From Clostridia bacterium (GTDB lineage Bacteria > Bacillota > Clostridia > Peptostreptococcales > Anaerovoracaceae), in contig JAIKZT010000234.1 of the NCBI GenBank assembly GCA_024682015.1, positions 1 to 8,360 on the forward strand: a stretch of DNA of 8,360 nt. Direction: 5' to 3'. Made by a program: the position numbers and the translations under genes. The notes under the pieces are model-generated. The model was not told the DNA's origin. It saw only the letters and a program-made list of their open reading frames with translations, and did not search any database. Positions 1-6,903 of this stretch are shown piece by piece. Each line of letters opens with the position of its first letter. The first letter of the stretch is position 1.

Positions 1-133
1 TCGTGCAGATGCTGGATGCGCCGCTTCTGACGGCTATCGCGGCCGGCCCCGCGGACGCCTTCGCGCGCCTCCTCATAGGGGTGAGCCGGGCAGGCGAGGG
101 CTTGGGCGGGTCATATGCGGCAGCGGCGCCGCC
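1..133. repeat. Terminal direct repeat, left copy
   Basis: These 133 bases are identical to the last 133 bases of the window (8228-8360); I found no mismatch reading them side by side. The repeat lies wholly inside comEC coding sequence, so it is not an attachment site or a terminal repeat of an element in its own right. It is what a circular molecule or a tandem array looks like when linearised with a short overlap. Collapsing the copies gives a unit of 8227 bp. Confidence 0.95.
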
Positions 134-1121
134 TTTAGGCGCGATGATCCTGTACTACGCGCTGTTCTTCTGGTGGTTTTCCGAAGGGCGGGCCGTGCTG
201 CTGCGGTCGGGACGGAAGCGCGCGGCGGCGTTTGTATGCTGCGCGATGATGCTCGCCTCCTGCCTGCTGCCCTGTCTTTTCGGGCTTTCGGACAGCTTCC
301 TGCCCTGGAGCAGGCCTCGCCGGGACGTCGTGTTCGCGGACGTGGGGCAGGGGGATGCCATCCACGTTTCCTGCGGCGGGGTGAACCTGCTCGTGGACGG
401 CGGCGGGAACTATCTGAAGAACGTCGGCGAGGAGACGCTGCTGCCCTACCTGCTGAAGAACGGGGTCGCGGGGCTGGAACTGGCGGTGGTCACACATCCG
501 GATATGGACCACGCGAAGGGCATCGCGGAGCTGTCGCAGGTGTTTCCGATCCGCTGCATCGCGTTTCCGGCCGTCTGCGAGGGCGATCCTGCCGCGACCG
601 AAGGCTACCGCGCGGAGCGCTTCGTCTTCCTGAAGCGCGGCGACGTGCTGGACCTGGGGGAGGCGTCGTTTACGGTGCTCGCGCCGTTCGGGGACGAAGA
701 AGCGGGCGGCACGTCCGATGCGCGCAACGGGAGCTGCATCGCCGGAATGCTGGAATATCAAGGCCTGCGCGTCCTTCTGACCGCGGACATGACGGCGGAG
801 ACGGAACAGCGCCTGCTGGCGGAAGACGGCCCGGACGATCTGCGAGCGGACGTGCTGAAAGCCGCGCACCACGGCAGCGCCTATTCCAGCACGGAGGCAT
901 TCGTGCGCGCGGTCAGCCCGGATCTGGCCGTCATCTCCTGCGGCCGGGGCAACGTGTACGGCCACCCAGCGGACCGCGTGCTGCGGCTGTTCGAAGCCGA
1001 AGGCGTGCAGGTCTTCCGCACCGACGAACTGGGCGCCGTTTCGCTCACGCGGGAAAAGGACAGCAGCCTGCGGATCACGAATGCCGATGGCACGGTCAAG
1101 AGAATAATAGAAATGCAATAA
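1..1121 (+). CDS. comEC: ComEC DNA-uptake channel, C-terminal part (continues from 6904-8360)
   Basis: This is the 3' part of comEC; its first 442 codons are at 6904-8229 and the frame is continuous when the two window ends are joined. Numbering on the joined 814-residue protein, this part holds the last membrane segments (about 481-545) and then the metallo-beta-lactamase-like domain. Visible motifs are DVGQGD (555-560), the metal-site motif HPDMDH (607-612), a conserved Asp in LLTADM (704), AHHGS with histidines 731-732, and YGHP with His 763. These are the hallmarks of the ComEC nuclease-like domain, thought to degrade the non-transported strand or process DNA outside the membrane. The protein ends at a TAA (1119-1121). 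A GTG at base 3 could be read as a start, but it is an internal valine codon of the joined gene, not a real start. The length matches full ComEC proteins (about 700-850 residues), so the joined gene looks intact. Confidence 0.93.
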   Translation, partial: VQMLDAPLLTAIAAGPADAFARLLIGVSRAGEGLGGSYAAAAPPLGAMILYYALFFWWFSEGRAVLLRSGRKRAAAFVCCAMMLASCLLPCLFGLSDSFLPWSRPRRDVVFADVGQGDAIHVSCGGVNLLVDGGGNYLKNVGEETLLPYLLKNGVAGLELAVVTHPDMDHAKGIAELSQVFPIRCIAFPAVCEGDPAATEGYRAERFVFLKRGDVLDLGEASFTVLAPFGDEEAGGTSDARNGSCIAGMLEYQGLRVLLTADMTAETEQRLLAEDGPDDLRADVLKAAHHGSAYSSTEAFVRAVSPDLAVISCGRGNVYGHPADRVLRLFEAEGVQVFRTDELGAVSLTREKDSSLRITNADGTVKRIIEMQ

Positions 1122-1137
1122 CGAAAGGAGTGGTTGG

Positions 1138-1458
1138 ATGAATACGACGATCGCATTGGAAGTAAGAGGCGAAGCTTTTTATTTTGAATGGGATAACAAG
1201 AAGAACATAGCAAATGAGAAAAGGCACCATGTTTCTTTTCAGACTGCCATGCTGGTTTTTGCTGACATATACCGTATCGAACGCTATGATGATGCCCACA
1301 GCGTTGACGAGGACAGGTTCATAACGATCGGAATGGTTGATGAATTGCTGTATGTAGTGTATACTGAACGCAAAGATCGTATGCGTTTGATCACAGCCAG
1401 AATTGCAACGGCGAGAGAAGCGAAATTGTATTATGACAACAAAAGCAATTCTTTTTAA
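1138..1458 (+). CDS. brnT: BrnT-family (DUF497) ribonuclease toxin
   Basis: The 106-residue product resembles BrnT toxins, small RelE-fold ribonucleases that cleave RNA and arrest growth unless bound by their antitoxin. Visible family signatures are FEWDNKKN (residues 16-23), KRHHVSF (28-34), the DDAHS and DRFITIG segment (51-65), and the core strand pair VVYTERKDRMRLITAR (73-88) followed by REAKLYY. The start is well supported: an AAAGGAG (1124-1130) sits 7 bases before the ATG. The gene begins 16 bases after the comEC stop and overlaps the next gene by 26 bases, the usual toxin-first order for brnTA. Its base composition is about 42% GC by hand count over 1141-1440, against 73% in a sample of comEC (301-360), suggesting later acquisition. 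Family assignment is from motif recall; activity is inferred. Confidence 0.88.
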   Translation: MNTTIALEVRGEAFYFEWDNKKNIANEKRHHVSFQTAMLVFADIYRIERYDDAHSVDEDRFITIGMVDELLYVVYTERKDRMRLITARIATAREAKLYYDNKSNSF

Positions 1459-1687
1459 GGGAGCCAGACCAACAAAGGAACAGATAGAAGAGGTCAGAAA
1501 AGCTGTTTCCATGCCTGTCGTCTTTGACGAAGATTGTCCACAGCTTACGGAGGAACAGCTGAAGCAGTTCGGGCCTCCGAAGAACCGTTGGAAGCCGGCT
1601 GAAGAACTTACCGGGGAAATTCTCGCAGAGGCGGACATCATTTACTGGCCGGACGGAACGGTGACCCATAAGAACGCTCAGGGATAA
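1433..1687 (+). CDS. Probable antitoxin partner of the BrnT-like toxin
   Basis: This 84-residue protein overlaps the toxin gene by 26 bases, the position expected for the antitoxin. I prefer ATG 1433 over the upstream in-frame TTG at 1403 because the family-like part begins after it; a GAGAAG at 1414-1419 is a weak and rather distant ribosome site, so translation may be coupled to brnT. The centre carries an acidic segment, VVFDEDCPQLTEEQLKQF (residues 29-46), like the short linear part of BrnA and related antitoxins. No ribbon-helix-helix DNA-binding domain is recognisable, unlike classical BrnA; the C-terminal half (IIYWPDGTVTHKN) is not a motif I know. It may therefore neutralise the toxin without repressing the promoter. 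Antitoxin role is inferred from position and the acidic segment only. Confidence 0.62.
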   Translation: MTTKAILFKGARPTKEQIEEVRKAVSMPVVFDEDCPQLTEEQLKQFGPPKNRWKPAEELTGEILAEADIIYWPDGTVTHKNAQG

Positions 1688-1688
1688 T
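1661..1688 (+). promoter_or_regulatory. Possible promoter of the large secreted gene, inside the partner gene
   Basis: GTGACC (1661-1666) and GATAAT (1683-1688) are 16 bases apart. They overlap the last codons and stop of the small partner gene. Transcription from here would start around 1695, upstream of the hairpin at 1712-1738, so the hairpin would lie in the leader of the 1613-codon gene. Both boxes are imperfect and the site may be chance. Confidence 0.3.
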
Positions 1689-1711
1689 TGCGTCTGAGCA
1701 TGGCAACAGAG

Positions 1712-1744
1712 GCCTGCCCCGCATGATGCGGCGCAGGCGTTTTC
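1712..1744 (+). terminator. Rho-independent terminator or leader hairpin
   Basis: GCCTGC (1712-1717) pairs with GCAGGC (1733-1738), and CCGC (1719-1722) pairs with GCGG (1728-1731). One C/C mismatch separates the two stems and the loop is ATGAT; a GTTTTC tail follows. It closes the comEC-brnT-partner transcript. It ends only 17 bases before the next ATG, leaving no room for a separate promoter after it, so the following gene depends on a promoter upstream of the hairpin or on read-through. Confidence 0.75.
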
Positions 1745-1760
1745 GATAAGGAGAGAGCAC

Positions 1761-4700
1761 ATGAAGAGACGGACACTGATGACAGTTCTTGCCCTTGCGG
1801 TCGCCTTATTTCTGACGGCGTCATCCTCCGCGGCGACAGACGAGTACATCGAGCCGGTCGTGTTTCCGGAGGAGCCGGTGCCGATCCGGACGGCTGAGGA
1901 ACTGTCCGCGATCCGCGAGGCAAATTTCGGCTATTACATCCTGATGGACGACATCGATCTGACGGACTTTGGCGAGTGGGAGCCCATCAACGTACGGGCC
2001 GGTTACCCGGGCTGGCACGATATGTGCGTCCGCTTCGACGGCAACGGGCACACGATATCCGGCCTTCACGGAAGCGGCGGACTGTTTGGCGGCGTGCAGT
2101 ACGCGGAGATATGGGATCTGACCGTTTCCGGCGATATCACCGGCGGGGGAGGTTTTATCGGACAGGCATGGACAAACTGTCTGAATGGCGAACACTTGAC
2201 GATCAGCCTCGTCAACTGTCATTTTGAGGGAGCGATACGGCAGAAAGCCCCAGGCTTTGCCGGCGGTCTGATTGGAATAGCCAGTATTGATCAGCATTCC
2301 GTCTATGGTCCCGGCAGCGCGGACCTCCTGATGGAGAACTGCTCTTTTAAAGGCACGATCTGCGGTGAGCCGCTGACCGCCGGCGGACTGATCGGCAACC
2401 TCGAGGTCTCACAGGAGGATAACCCGGATGTGAACAATGCTGCGGTCATCCGCAATTGTCATTCTCAGGCGGATATCCTGTGGCAGGAAGCAGAAGAGGG
2501 AGACAGTCTGAAATCCTCCAGAACGGGAGGTGGTCTTATCGGATCCGTCAGCAGCGGGGGAACGTATTACGTGCTCTCCGATGCCGTTCTGGTCGAGAAC
2601 TGCACATGCAGCGGCCGGCTGGAAGGGTTTGTAAACGAAGGTGGGCTTTTCGGCACTGTCAAAGGAGATGCGGGCGTTACGGTGCGGGACTGCGCCGGAG
2701 ACATGCAGATCGTCTCCTGCGCGGACCGCGTCAGCTGTATCGGCGGGATCGCCGGCAGCGTTTCCGTAGAGACGGGTGGAGGGAGCGCGCGGTTTGAGCA
2801 CTGCCAGGTAAACGGCAGCATCACCGTCGACCTGGATGAAAAAGTGAACGACAGCCAGGATGGGCATTACGAGGCTTTCTATTCTGAAATCGATCCTTAC
2901 GCTTCTCCGTATCCGGTTTTCGTCCAGGATAAATTCACGACAGTCGGAGGTCTTGCGGCGCTTGTGACGACGAATGCCGCTTCCGCCGTCTTTTCGATGG
3001 ATTCCTGCTGTTTTGATGGGGAGATTACGCTCCGGCAGTATAGAATCACTTATGAACTTGACGAATACTCGGAGCAGATCTGGATAAACCGCACGGGCAT
3101 GTTCTTCGGGGAGTTCTTCCGTGGCGCGAGCCAGAACGGGTATCTGGCTGCATGTATGCCGAGGGTCGAAAAATGCACCGTTTCCGGCTCCTACAGCGAT
3201 CTCGCACGGGACAGGAGCGCCATCATCGGGTATGAGAAAAAAGAAGATCTGGTCTTTGCAGATTGCACCGTCCTCGGAACGCCTTACGAACGCGGCGAGC
3301 TGCCGGATCCCGCTTCCCTGAAGACCGGCACGCCTTCCCTGCAGCGCTTCCTCCTCGAGACGGAGACGCTTACGGAAGCGCCGGCAGGCTGGGCCCCTGT
3401 CTATTCGCTCGAAGATTATCTGGCCATTGGTGAATCAGACGGATGCTTCATCCTCATGAATGACATCGACGCGACCGACATGGTCCATTCTCCGGCTTAT
3501 ATCCCTGACGCCTTCTGCGGCGGAGGCACATGCCTGAACGGCAACGGCTTCTGCATGTTCGGCCTTGGCGCGAGCTGCAGGAATCTGCTCGAGAATCTTG
3601 GGTTGCAGGGAGGTGCCGCGTATGTAAGGGATTCCAGCGATAATACGCTGCTGGACGCGGTCATCCACAACTGCTGGGTGGACGGAGACGAACGTTATTG
3701 TTCATTCGAAGCGAAAATGATCACGGATTGCGTCAATTATGCGCCGATCAGAGGAGATGTCTGTGCGCCGTTCGACGCCGACAATCTGCGTGGCTGCGTC
3801 AATTACGGAGATGTCCATGCATTGGAGTTTGGCGGGGGTATCGTAGCGGATTTCAGCGCGGAGTCCGTGTATTATCGGTATGATTCCAACGTATTCGGGC
3901 ATTTTCTTGAGTATGAATTCTACGTCGCAGACTATCAGCTGGAGGATTGTACGAACTACGGAGACATCATTCTGACGCTGCAGGACGATTACCGGGGCGA
4001 GTATTTTGCGGGAGGTATCGCCGGCCGTTTTGTGTACTATAACGTGCCTAGGCATTCCTCCGGCACGCATACGTACAGCCGGAACGGTAAAACGTGTCTG
4101 ATCGATCATGCTTTCACGAATTGCAAAAACTACGGCAGCGTCACGATCGTAATGGAAGAGGGGGCGCTTCCGTCTGAAGAATATGAAGCAAAAGTCTATG
4201 CCGGAGGCATCGCCGGGCGGTTTGAATTCAGGGACGATAATACGTCGTTTTTCCTGGGCAACGGATACAACGAGGTGCTGGCGAGAACATACGGCGAAGA
4301 GTATTACGATATCGATACACTGGCCATCAGCGGCTGCGCCTCCGAAGGAGATGTTTTGGCAAATGGTTCTTGCACTGTCTTTGCCGGAGGCATTTTCGGT
4401 CAGATGGACCTGCATACGGAAGGGATGAAGGTGACGCTGGATCTCACCGATCTGCAGTATAAAGGAAACGTCCTGGCGAACGGGGCAGGCGCACAGGCAG
4501 GGTCCTCCGCCTGCGCCGGCGGCATCATCGGGGACTTCCCATACGCTGATTACATCTGCGTGCCGAGCGTGCTGCGGATGACCCGCTGCCTGGCGGATAC
4601 GCAGGATATCCGTGCGATCGGCGGGGATGACGCAAGCTGCTTCGCCGGAGCCGGCGGGCTCATCGGGCGCTTCGCAGGTGACCAGACCAGTTACTATGGC

Positions 4701-6602
4701 GCACTGAACTGGCAGATATCCGATTGTGAGGCCTTTGCGGACGCCTATGCGCATACGGAGAACGGCCAGCCAGCCGCAGCTTGCGGCATAGGCTGGGTCG
4801 ACATGGGCAACGACGGGATCTACAGCCAGGCTTACGCGGTGGCCCAGGAACTGACCGTGACCGTATCCCTCGATATGGTCAACTGTGCGTTCCACGGGAC
4901 GGCGGGCGCTGCCGGGGGCGCTGAAAACGAGCATTTCCGAACAGCGGGCGGCGGGATCGGCATGGTCCTGTTCGGCCACATGCAGGAAAGCGACGTCGTC
5001 ATGACGAACTGCCTGTTCGATACGAAAATGGGCGACATGGGCGTGGTCACAGACTATGACTGGGCCTATTACGGGACGTGTTTCGGTTTCCAGGAGAATT
5101 ACCGCATCAAGGACCCGGAGAAGCATACGTACGGTTTCTATATGGTGCCGACGTTCACGTTTCGTCCCGATCGATGCCTGCTGCCGGAGAAAAGCGGATT
5201 TTACGGGCTGTACTGGGGAACGGAAGAATATGAAGCAAATCCGCCGCAGCGGGAATTCTGGAGCGAAAATGACCCCAGAGAAGCTGCGGCGAGGCTGAAC
5301 CTGTGGGTCATGGAAGGAGACGGCCACATGGCGTGGTCGTTCAGCGCTTCTTCGCCGACGCTGTTCAAGGGCGTGGGCGGACTGCACGAGGAAGCGGACG
5401 GATCGCTTGGCGCGATCGCGCATCCCGTATATATTACGCCGCAGACGGCCGACGGGCAGGTCTGTTTCGACGGGGAGCGCTTCTTCGCGAGCGCCGTCAC
5501 GGCGGACGGCCTGCTGAAGGGCTGGTGGTTCTCTCCGGAAGGCGAACTGCTGTCGGAGGTGCAGATCGCAGATCTGAGCAACCGCAAGGATCGCGGGCTC
5601 ATGCAGCCCTCCGTCTGCGCGATGGACGGGGACGTGTACGTGGCTTTCGTCCTGCCGCTCAAGGAAGGATATGAGGCGACCCTGTACGTCGCATCGCTGC
5701 GCTACGGGGAGAGCGGGATCTCGATGTCTTTCGTCAGCGGGGAGGCGTCCTGCGATCAGAAACCGGCCATAGCCGCGGGAAAAGAGGGGATGCTCCTGGT
5801 CTTCATGGAAGGAGAAAACTCCATGTCGAACCACGTGTGCAGCCTGTACATTCATGCCGATTTCACGATGGAGGACGTCCGGCCGGTCTTCGTTCCGGAA
5901 GGATATCTCTACGTCACGGATCTGTCGGTCTGCTGGGCGGAGGAACTGAACAGTTTTCTGGCGCTGTGGCAGGAAAACATGGAGGTCGGCATCGCGCTGA
6001 TCCCGGAGGACGGCTCCGAGTTCGAATCGGAAGCCCTTTACTGCAGTACTTCCTGGAACGCGCTGCCGCATGCTCTGTGGGACGGGGAACGCTTTCTGGT
6101 CATGGCGCTGGCTGACGAAGGACTTCCGACGATATATCTGTCGATATCCCGGGAGGATGGCTGGTGGCGCTTCGAGGAGGAAACGGATCTGACCGCGCTG
6201 GAGAAACTGGTCGCTGCCGCGGGTGCCCCGGGCATATTCGAATTGGCATACGCGGAGGGAAAGGACGGCAGCCGGCTCTGCGTCTGGCTCGAAGAGGAGG
6301 ACGAAGACAGGACGCTCTGCTGGAGTTTCCTGAAGGGCCTGCAGACGTCCGGTTTCGGCGAACTGCCCGAGGTCCCCATGATCCGCGCGAAGACGGAAAA
6401 GGGTCGCGTGCGCTACGCGGTGCGGGAAGATGCGCCCGAGGACGCGGTCGTGCTCGCCGCCTGCTACGACGCGGATGGCCGGTTCATCGGCCTGTCCGCC
6501 GCATCGGAAGGGCTGGCGGACAGTCCTGACGAGGACGAAACGCTGCGGCTGTTCCTCATCGACGCGGACCTTGACCCTCTTTGCGAGCCGGTCTCGCCGT
6601 GA
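1761..6602 (+). CDS. Giant secreted GLUG/beta-helix and propeller-like protein
   Basis: The 1613-residue product is secreted: MKRR then a hydrophobic stretch (residues 5-20) and a likely signal-peptidase site near SSAA (22-25), with no lipobox. AAGGAG (1748-1753) lies 7 bases before the ATG. Two beta-helix regions follow. Each opens with the same cap-like pattern: a TAEELSAI-type helix, then YYILMDDIDLTD (about 59-70) and FDGNGHTISGL (92-102); the second copy has CFILMNDIDATD and LNGNGFCMFGL (about 563-602). Both regions carry repeated GLUG-type units ending in GGLIG or AGGIAGRF (about residues 208, 256, 295, 328; then 750, 814, 875, 919, 964, 1062). Residues 1221-1535 hold six units of about 50 residues resembling propeller blades, and 1540-1613 a small domain like those closing many clostridial exoproteins. 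No LPXTG, SLH, late membrane helix or catalytic motif is visible. An adhesin or glycan/surface-binding role is plausible but unproven. It is transcribed in the same direction as its neighbours, but a terminator separates it from the toxin genes. Confidence 0.9.
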   Translation: MKRRTLMTVLALAVALFLTASSSAATDEYIEPVVFPEEPVPIRTAEELSAIREANFGYYILMDDIDLTDFGEWEPINVRAGYPGWHDMCVRFDGNGHTISGLHGSGGLFGGVQYAEIWDLTVSGDITGGGGFIGQAWTNCLNGEHLTISLVNCHFEGAIRQKAPGFAGGLIGIASIDQHSVYGPGSADLLMENCSFKGTICGEPLTAGGLIGNLEVSQEDNPDVNNAAVIRNCHSQADILWQEAEEGDSLKSSRTGGGLIGSVSSGGTYYVLSDAVLVENCTCSGRLEGFVNEGGLFGTVKGDAGVTVRDCAGDMQIVSCADRVSCIGGIAGSVSVETGGGSARFEHCQVNGSITVDLDEKVNDSQDGHYEAFYSEIDPYASPYPVFVQDKFTTVGGLAALVTTNAASAVFSMDSCCFDGEITLRQYRITYELDEYSEQIWINRTGMFFGEFFRGASQNGYLAACMPRVEKCTVSGSYSDLARDRSAIIGYEKKEDLVFADCTVLGTPYERGELPDPASLKTGTPSLQRFLLETETLTEAPAGWAPVYSLEDYLAIGESDGCFILMNDIDATDMVHSPAYIPDAFCGGGTCLNGNGFCMFGLGASCRNLLENLGLQGGAAYVRDSSDNTLLDAVIHNCWVDGDERYCSFEAKMITDCVNYAPIRGDVCAPFDADNLRGCVNYGDVHALEFGGGIVADFSAESVYYRYDSNVFGHFLEYEFYVADYQLEDCTNYGDIILTLQDDYRGEYFAGGIAGRFVYYNVPRHSSGTHTYSRNGKTCLIDHAFTNCKNYGSVTIVMEEGALPSEEYEAKVYAGGIAGRFEFRDDNTSFFLGNGYNEVLARTYGEEYYDIDTLAISGCASEGDVLANGSCTVFAGGIFGQMDLHTEGMKVTLDLTDLQYKGNVLANGAGAQAGSSACAGGIIGDFPYADYICVPSVLRMTRCLADTQDIRAIGGDDASCFAGAGGLIGRFAGDQTSYYGALNWQISDCEAFADAYAHTENGQPAAACGIGWVDMGNDGIYSQAYAVAQELTVTVSLDMVNCAFHGTAGAAGGAENEHFRTAGGGIGMVLFGHMQESDVVMTNCLFDTKMGDMGVVTDYDWAYYGTCFGFQENYRIKDPEKHTYGFYMVPTFTFRPDRCLLPEKSGFYGLYWGTEEYEANPPQREFWSENDPREAAARLNLWVMEGDGHMAWSFSASSPTLFKGVGGLHEEADGSLGAIAHPVYITPQTADGQVCFDGERFFASAVTADGLLKGWWFSPEGELLSEVQIADLSNRKDRGLMQPSVCAMDGDVYVAFVLPLKEGYEATLYVASLRYGESGISMSFVSGEASCDQKPAIAAGKEGMLLVFMEGENSMSNHVCSLYIHADFTMEDVRPVFVPEGYLYVTDLSVCWAEELNSFLALWQENMEVGIALIPEDGSEFESEALYCSTSWNALPHALWDGERFLVMALADEGLPTIYLSISREDGWWRFEEETDLTALEKLVAAAGAPGIFELAYAEGKDGSRLCVWLEEEDEDRTLCWSFLKGLQTSGFGELPEVPMIRAKTEKGRVRYAVREDAPEDAVVLAACYDADGRFIGLSAASEGLADSPDEDETLRLFLIDADLDPLCEPVSP

Positions 6603-6608
6603 TATACT
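6581..6608 (+). promoter_or_regulatory. Likely holA promoter (extended -10) overlapping the end of the large gene
   Basis: TTGCGA (6581-6586), a 16-base spacer and TATACT (6603-6608) preceded by TGA (6600-6602, also the stop of the large gene) form an extended -10 promoter. The expected start of transcription, about 6615, falls at or just before the ATG at 6618, so holA would be nearly leaderless; no Shine-Dalgarno sequence is present. Confidence 0.5.
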
Positions 6609-6617
6609 ATATTGGTT

Positions 6618-6854
6618 ATGGCCTACACGCAGAAAGCGAAAACGAATACCGAGCATCCGTTCCGGACGATCGTAAAGCTCATGGACAGCGGCGCGCTGCC
6701 CCGTGTTCTGCTGTGCCACGGTCACGAGGAATTCCTCGTAAACTGGGCGGAGCGGTACGTGCGCGGAAAGCTCCTGCGCCCGGCGAGGGCAGCGAGACCC
6801 CGGCAGGCGGCAACTAGACGCTTCGCGGGAAAGAATGATAAAACCATATATTGA
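6618..6854 (+). pseudogene. holA: 5' fragment of DNA polymerase III delta subunit gene, truncated at a rearrangement joint
   Basis: HolA is the clamp-loader delta subunit that opens the beta clamp; it is normally about 330 residues. Here only the beginning is present: the segment KLMDSGALPRVLLCHGHEEF (residues 21-40) and the following FLVNWAERYVRGKLLRPA match the start of the HolA AAA+-like N-terminal domain, where a 'LLYGEEEFLI' type strand-loop is typical. After about codon 57 (near base 6788) the reading frame runs into basic, low-information residues and stops at TGA 6852-6854, inside the -35 box of the comEC promoter. No Walker-like or C-terminal collar parts are present. I chose ATG 6618; the TTG at 6612 adds only two residues. 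Since holA is essential, an intact copy must exist elsewhere. This fragment marks the boundary of a duplicated or excised segment. Family call is from motif recall over a short stretch. Confidence 0.75.
6785..6850. other. Inferred rearrangement joint between holA and the comEC upstream region
   Basis: Within these bases the HolA-like coding sequence stops resembling HolA and an AT-rich stretch (from about 6831) leading to the comEC promoter begins. In the usual gene order holA lies downstream of comEC, so this is where its interior has been joined to sequence upstream of comEC. No insertion sequence end, inverted repeat or recombinase site is visible here, and the exact base cannot be fixed without the unrearranged flanks. 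Confidence 0.55.
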
Positions 6855-6879
6855 CAAATTCGCGAAACTGTGGTAGGCT
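6851..6879 (+). promoter_or_regulatory. comEC promoter with consensus -35 and a palindrome in the spacer
   Basis: TTGACA (6851-6856) is a perfect -35 box. A 17-base spacer leads to TAGGCT (6874-6879), a weak -10 strengthened by TGG just before it (extended -10 pattern). The spacer holds the 8-base palindrome TTCGCGAA (6859-6866), a possible operator. Transcription would start near 6886, leaving a leader of about 18 bases before the comEC ATG. Confidence 0.65.
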
Positions 6880-6903
6880 TCTGATGAATGCGGGCGAAAG
6901 CCC

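Noticed and set aside
1..133. Terminal repeats as phage or transposon ends, or an att site
   Set aside because: The repeat is ordinary comEC coding sequence in phase in both copies, with no integrase or transposase nearby.
135..1118. 327-codon minus-strand frame
   Set aside because: Shadow of the comEC nuclease-like domain; same composition artefact.
3..1121. Stand-alone 372-residue metallo-beta-lactamase protein starting at GTG 3
   Set aside because: The GTG is an internal valine codon; the frame is open upstream and joins the ComEC N-terminal part through the identical window ends.
1403..1432. Ten-residue longer start (TTG) for the toxin partner
   Set aside because: Less favoured codon without a better ribosome site, and the added residues lie within brnT coding sequence; ATG 1433 is simpler. 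Not fully excluded.
6450..6602. Cell-wall sorting signal or membrane anchor at the end of the large protein
   Set aside because: The C-terminus (ending DPLCEPVSP) has no LPXTG, no hydrophobic helix and no basic tail, so anchoring by sortase is not supported.
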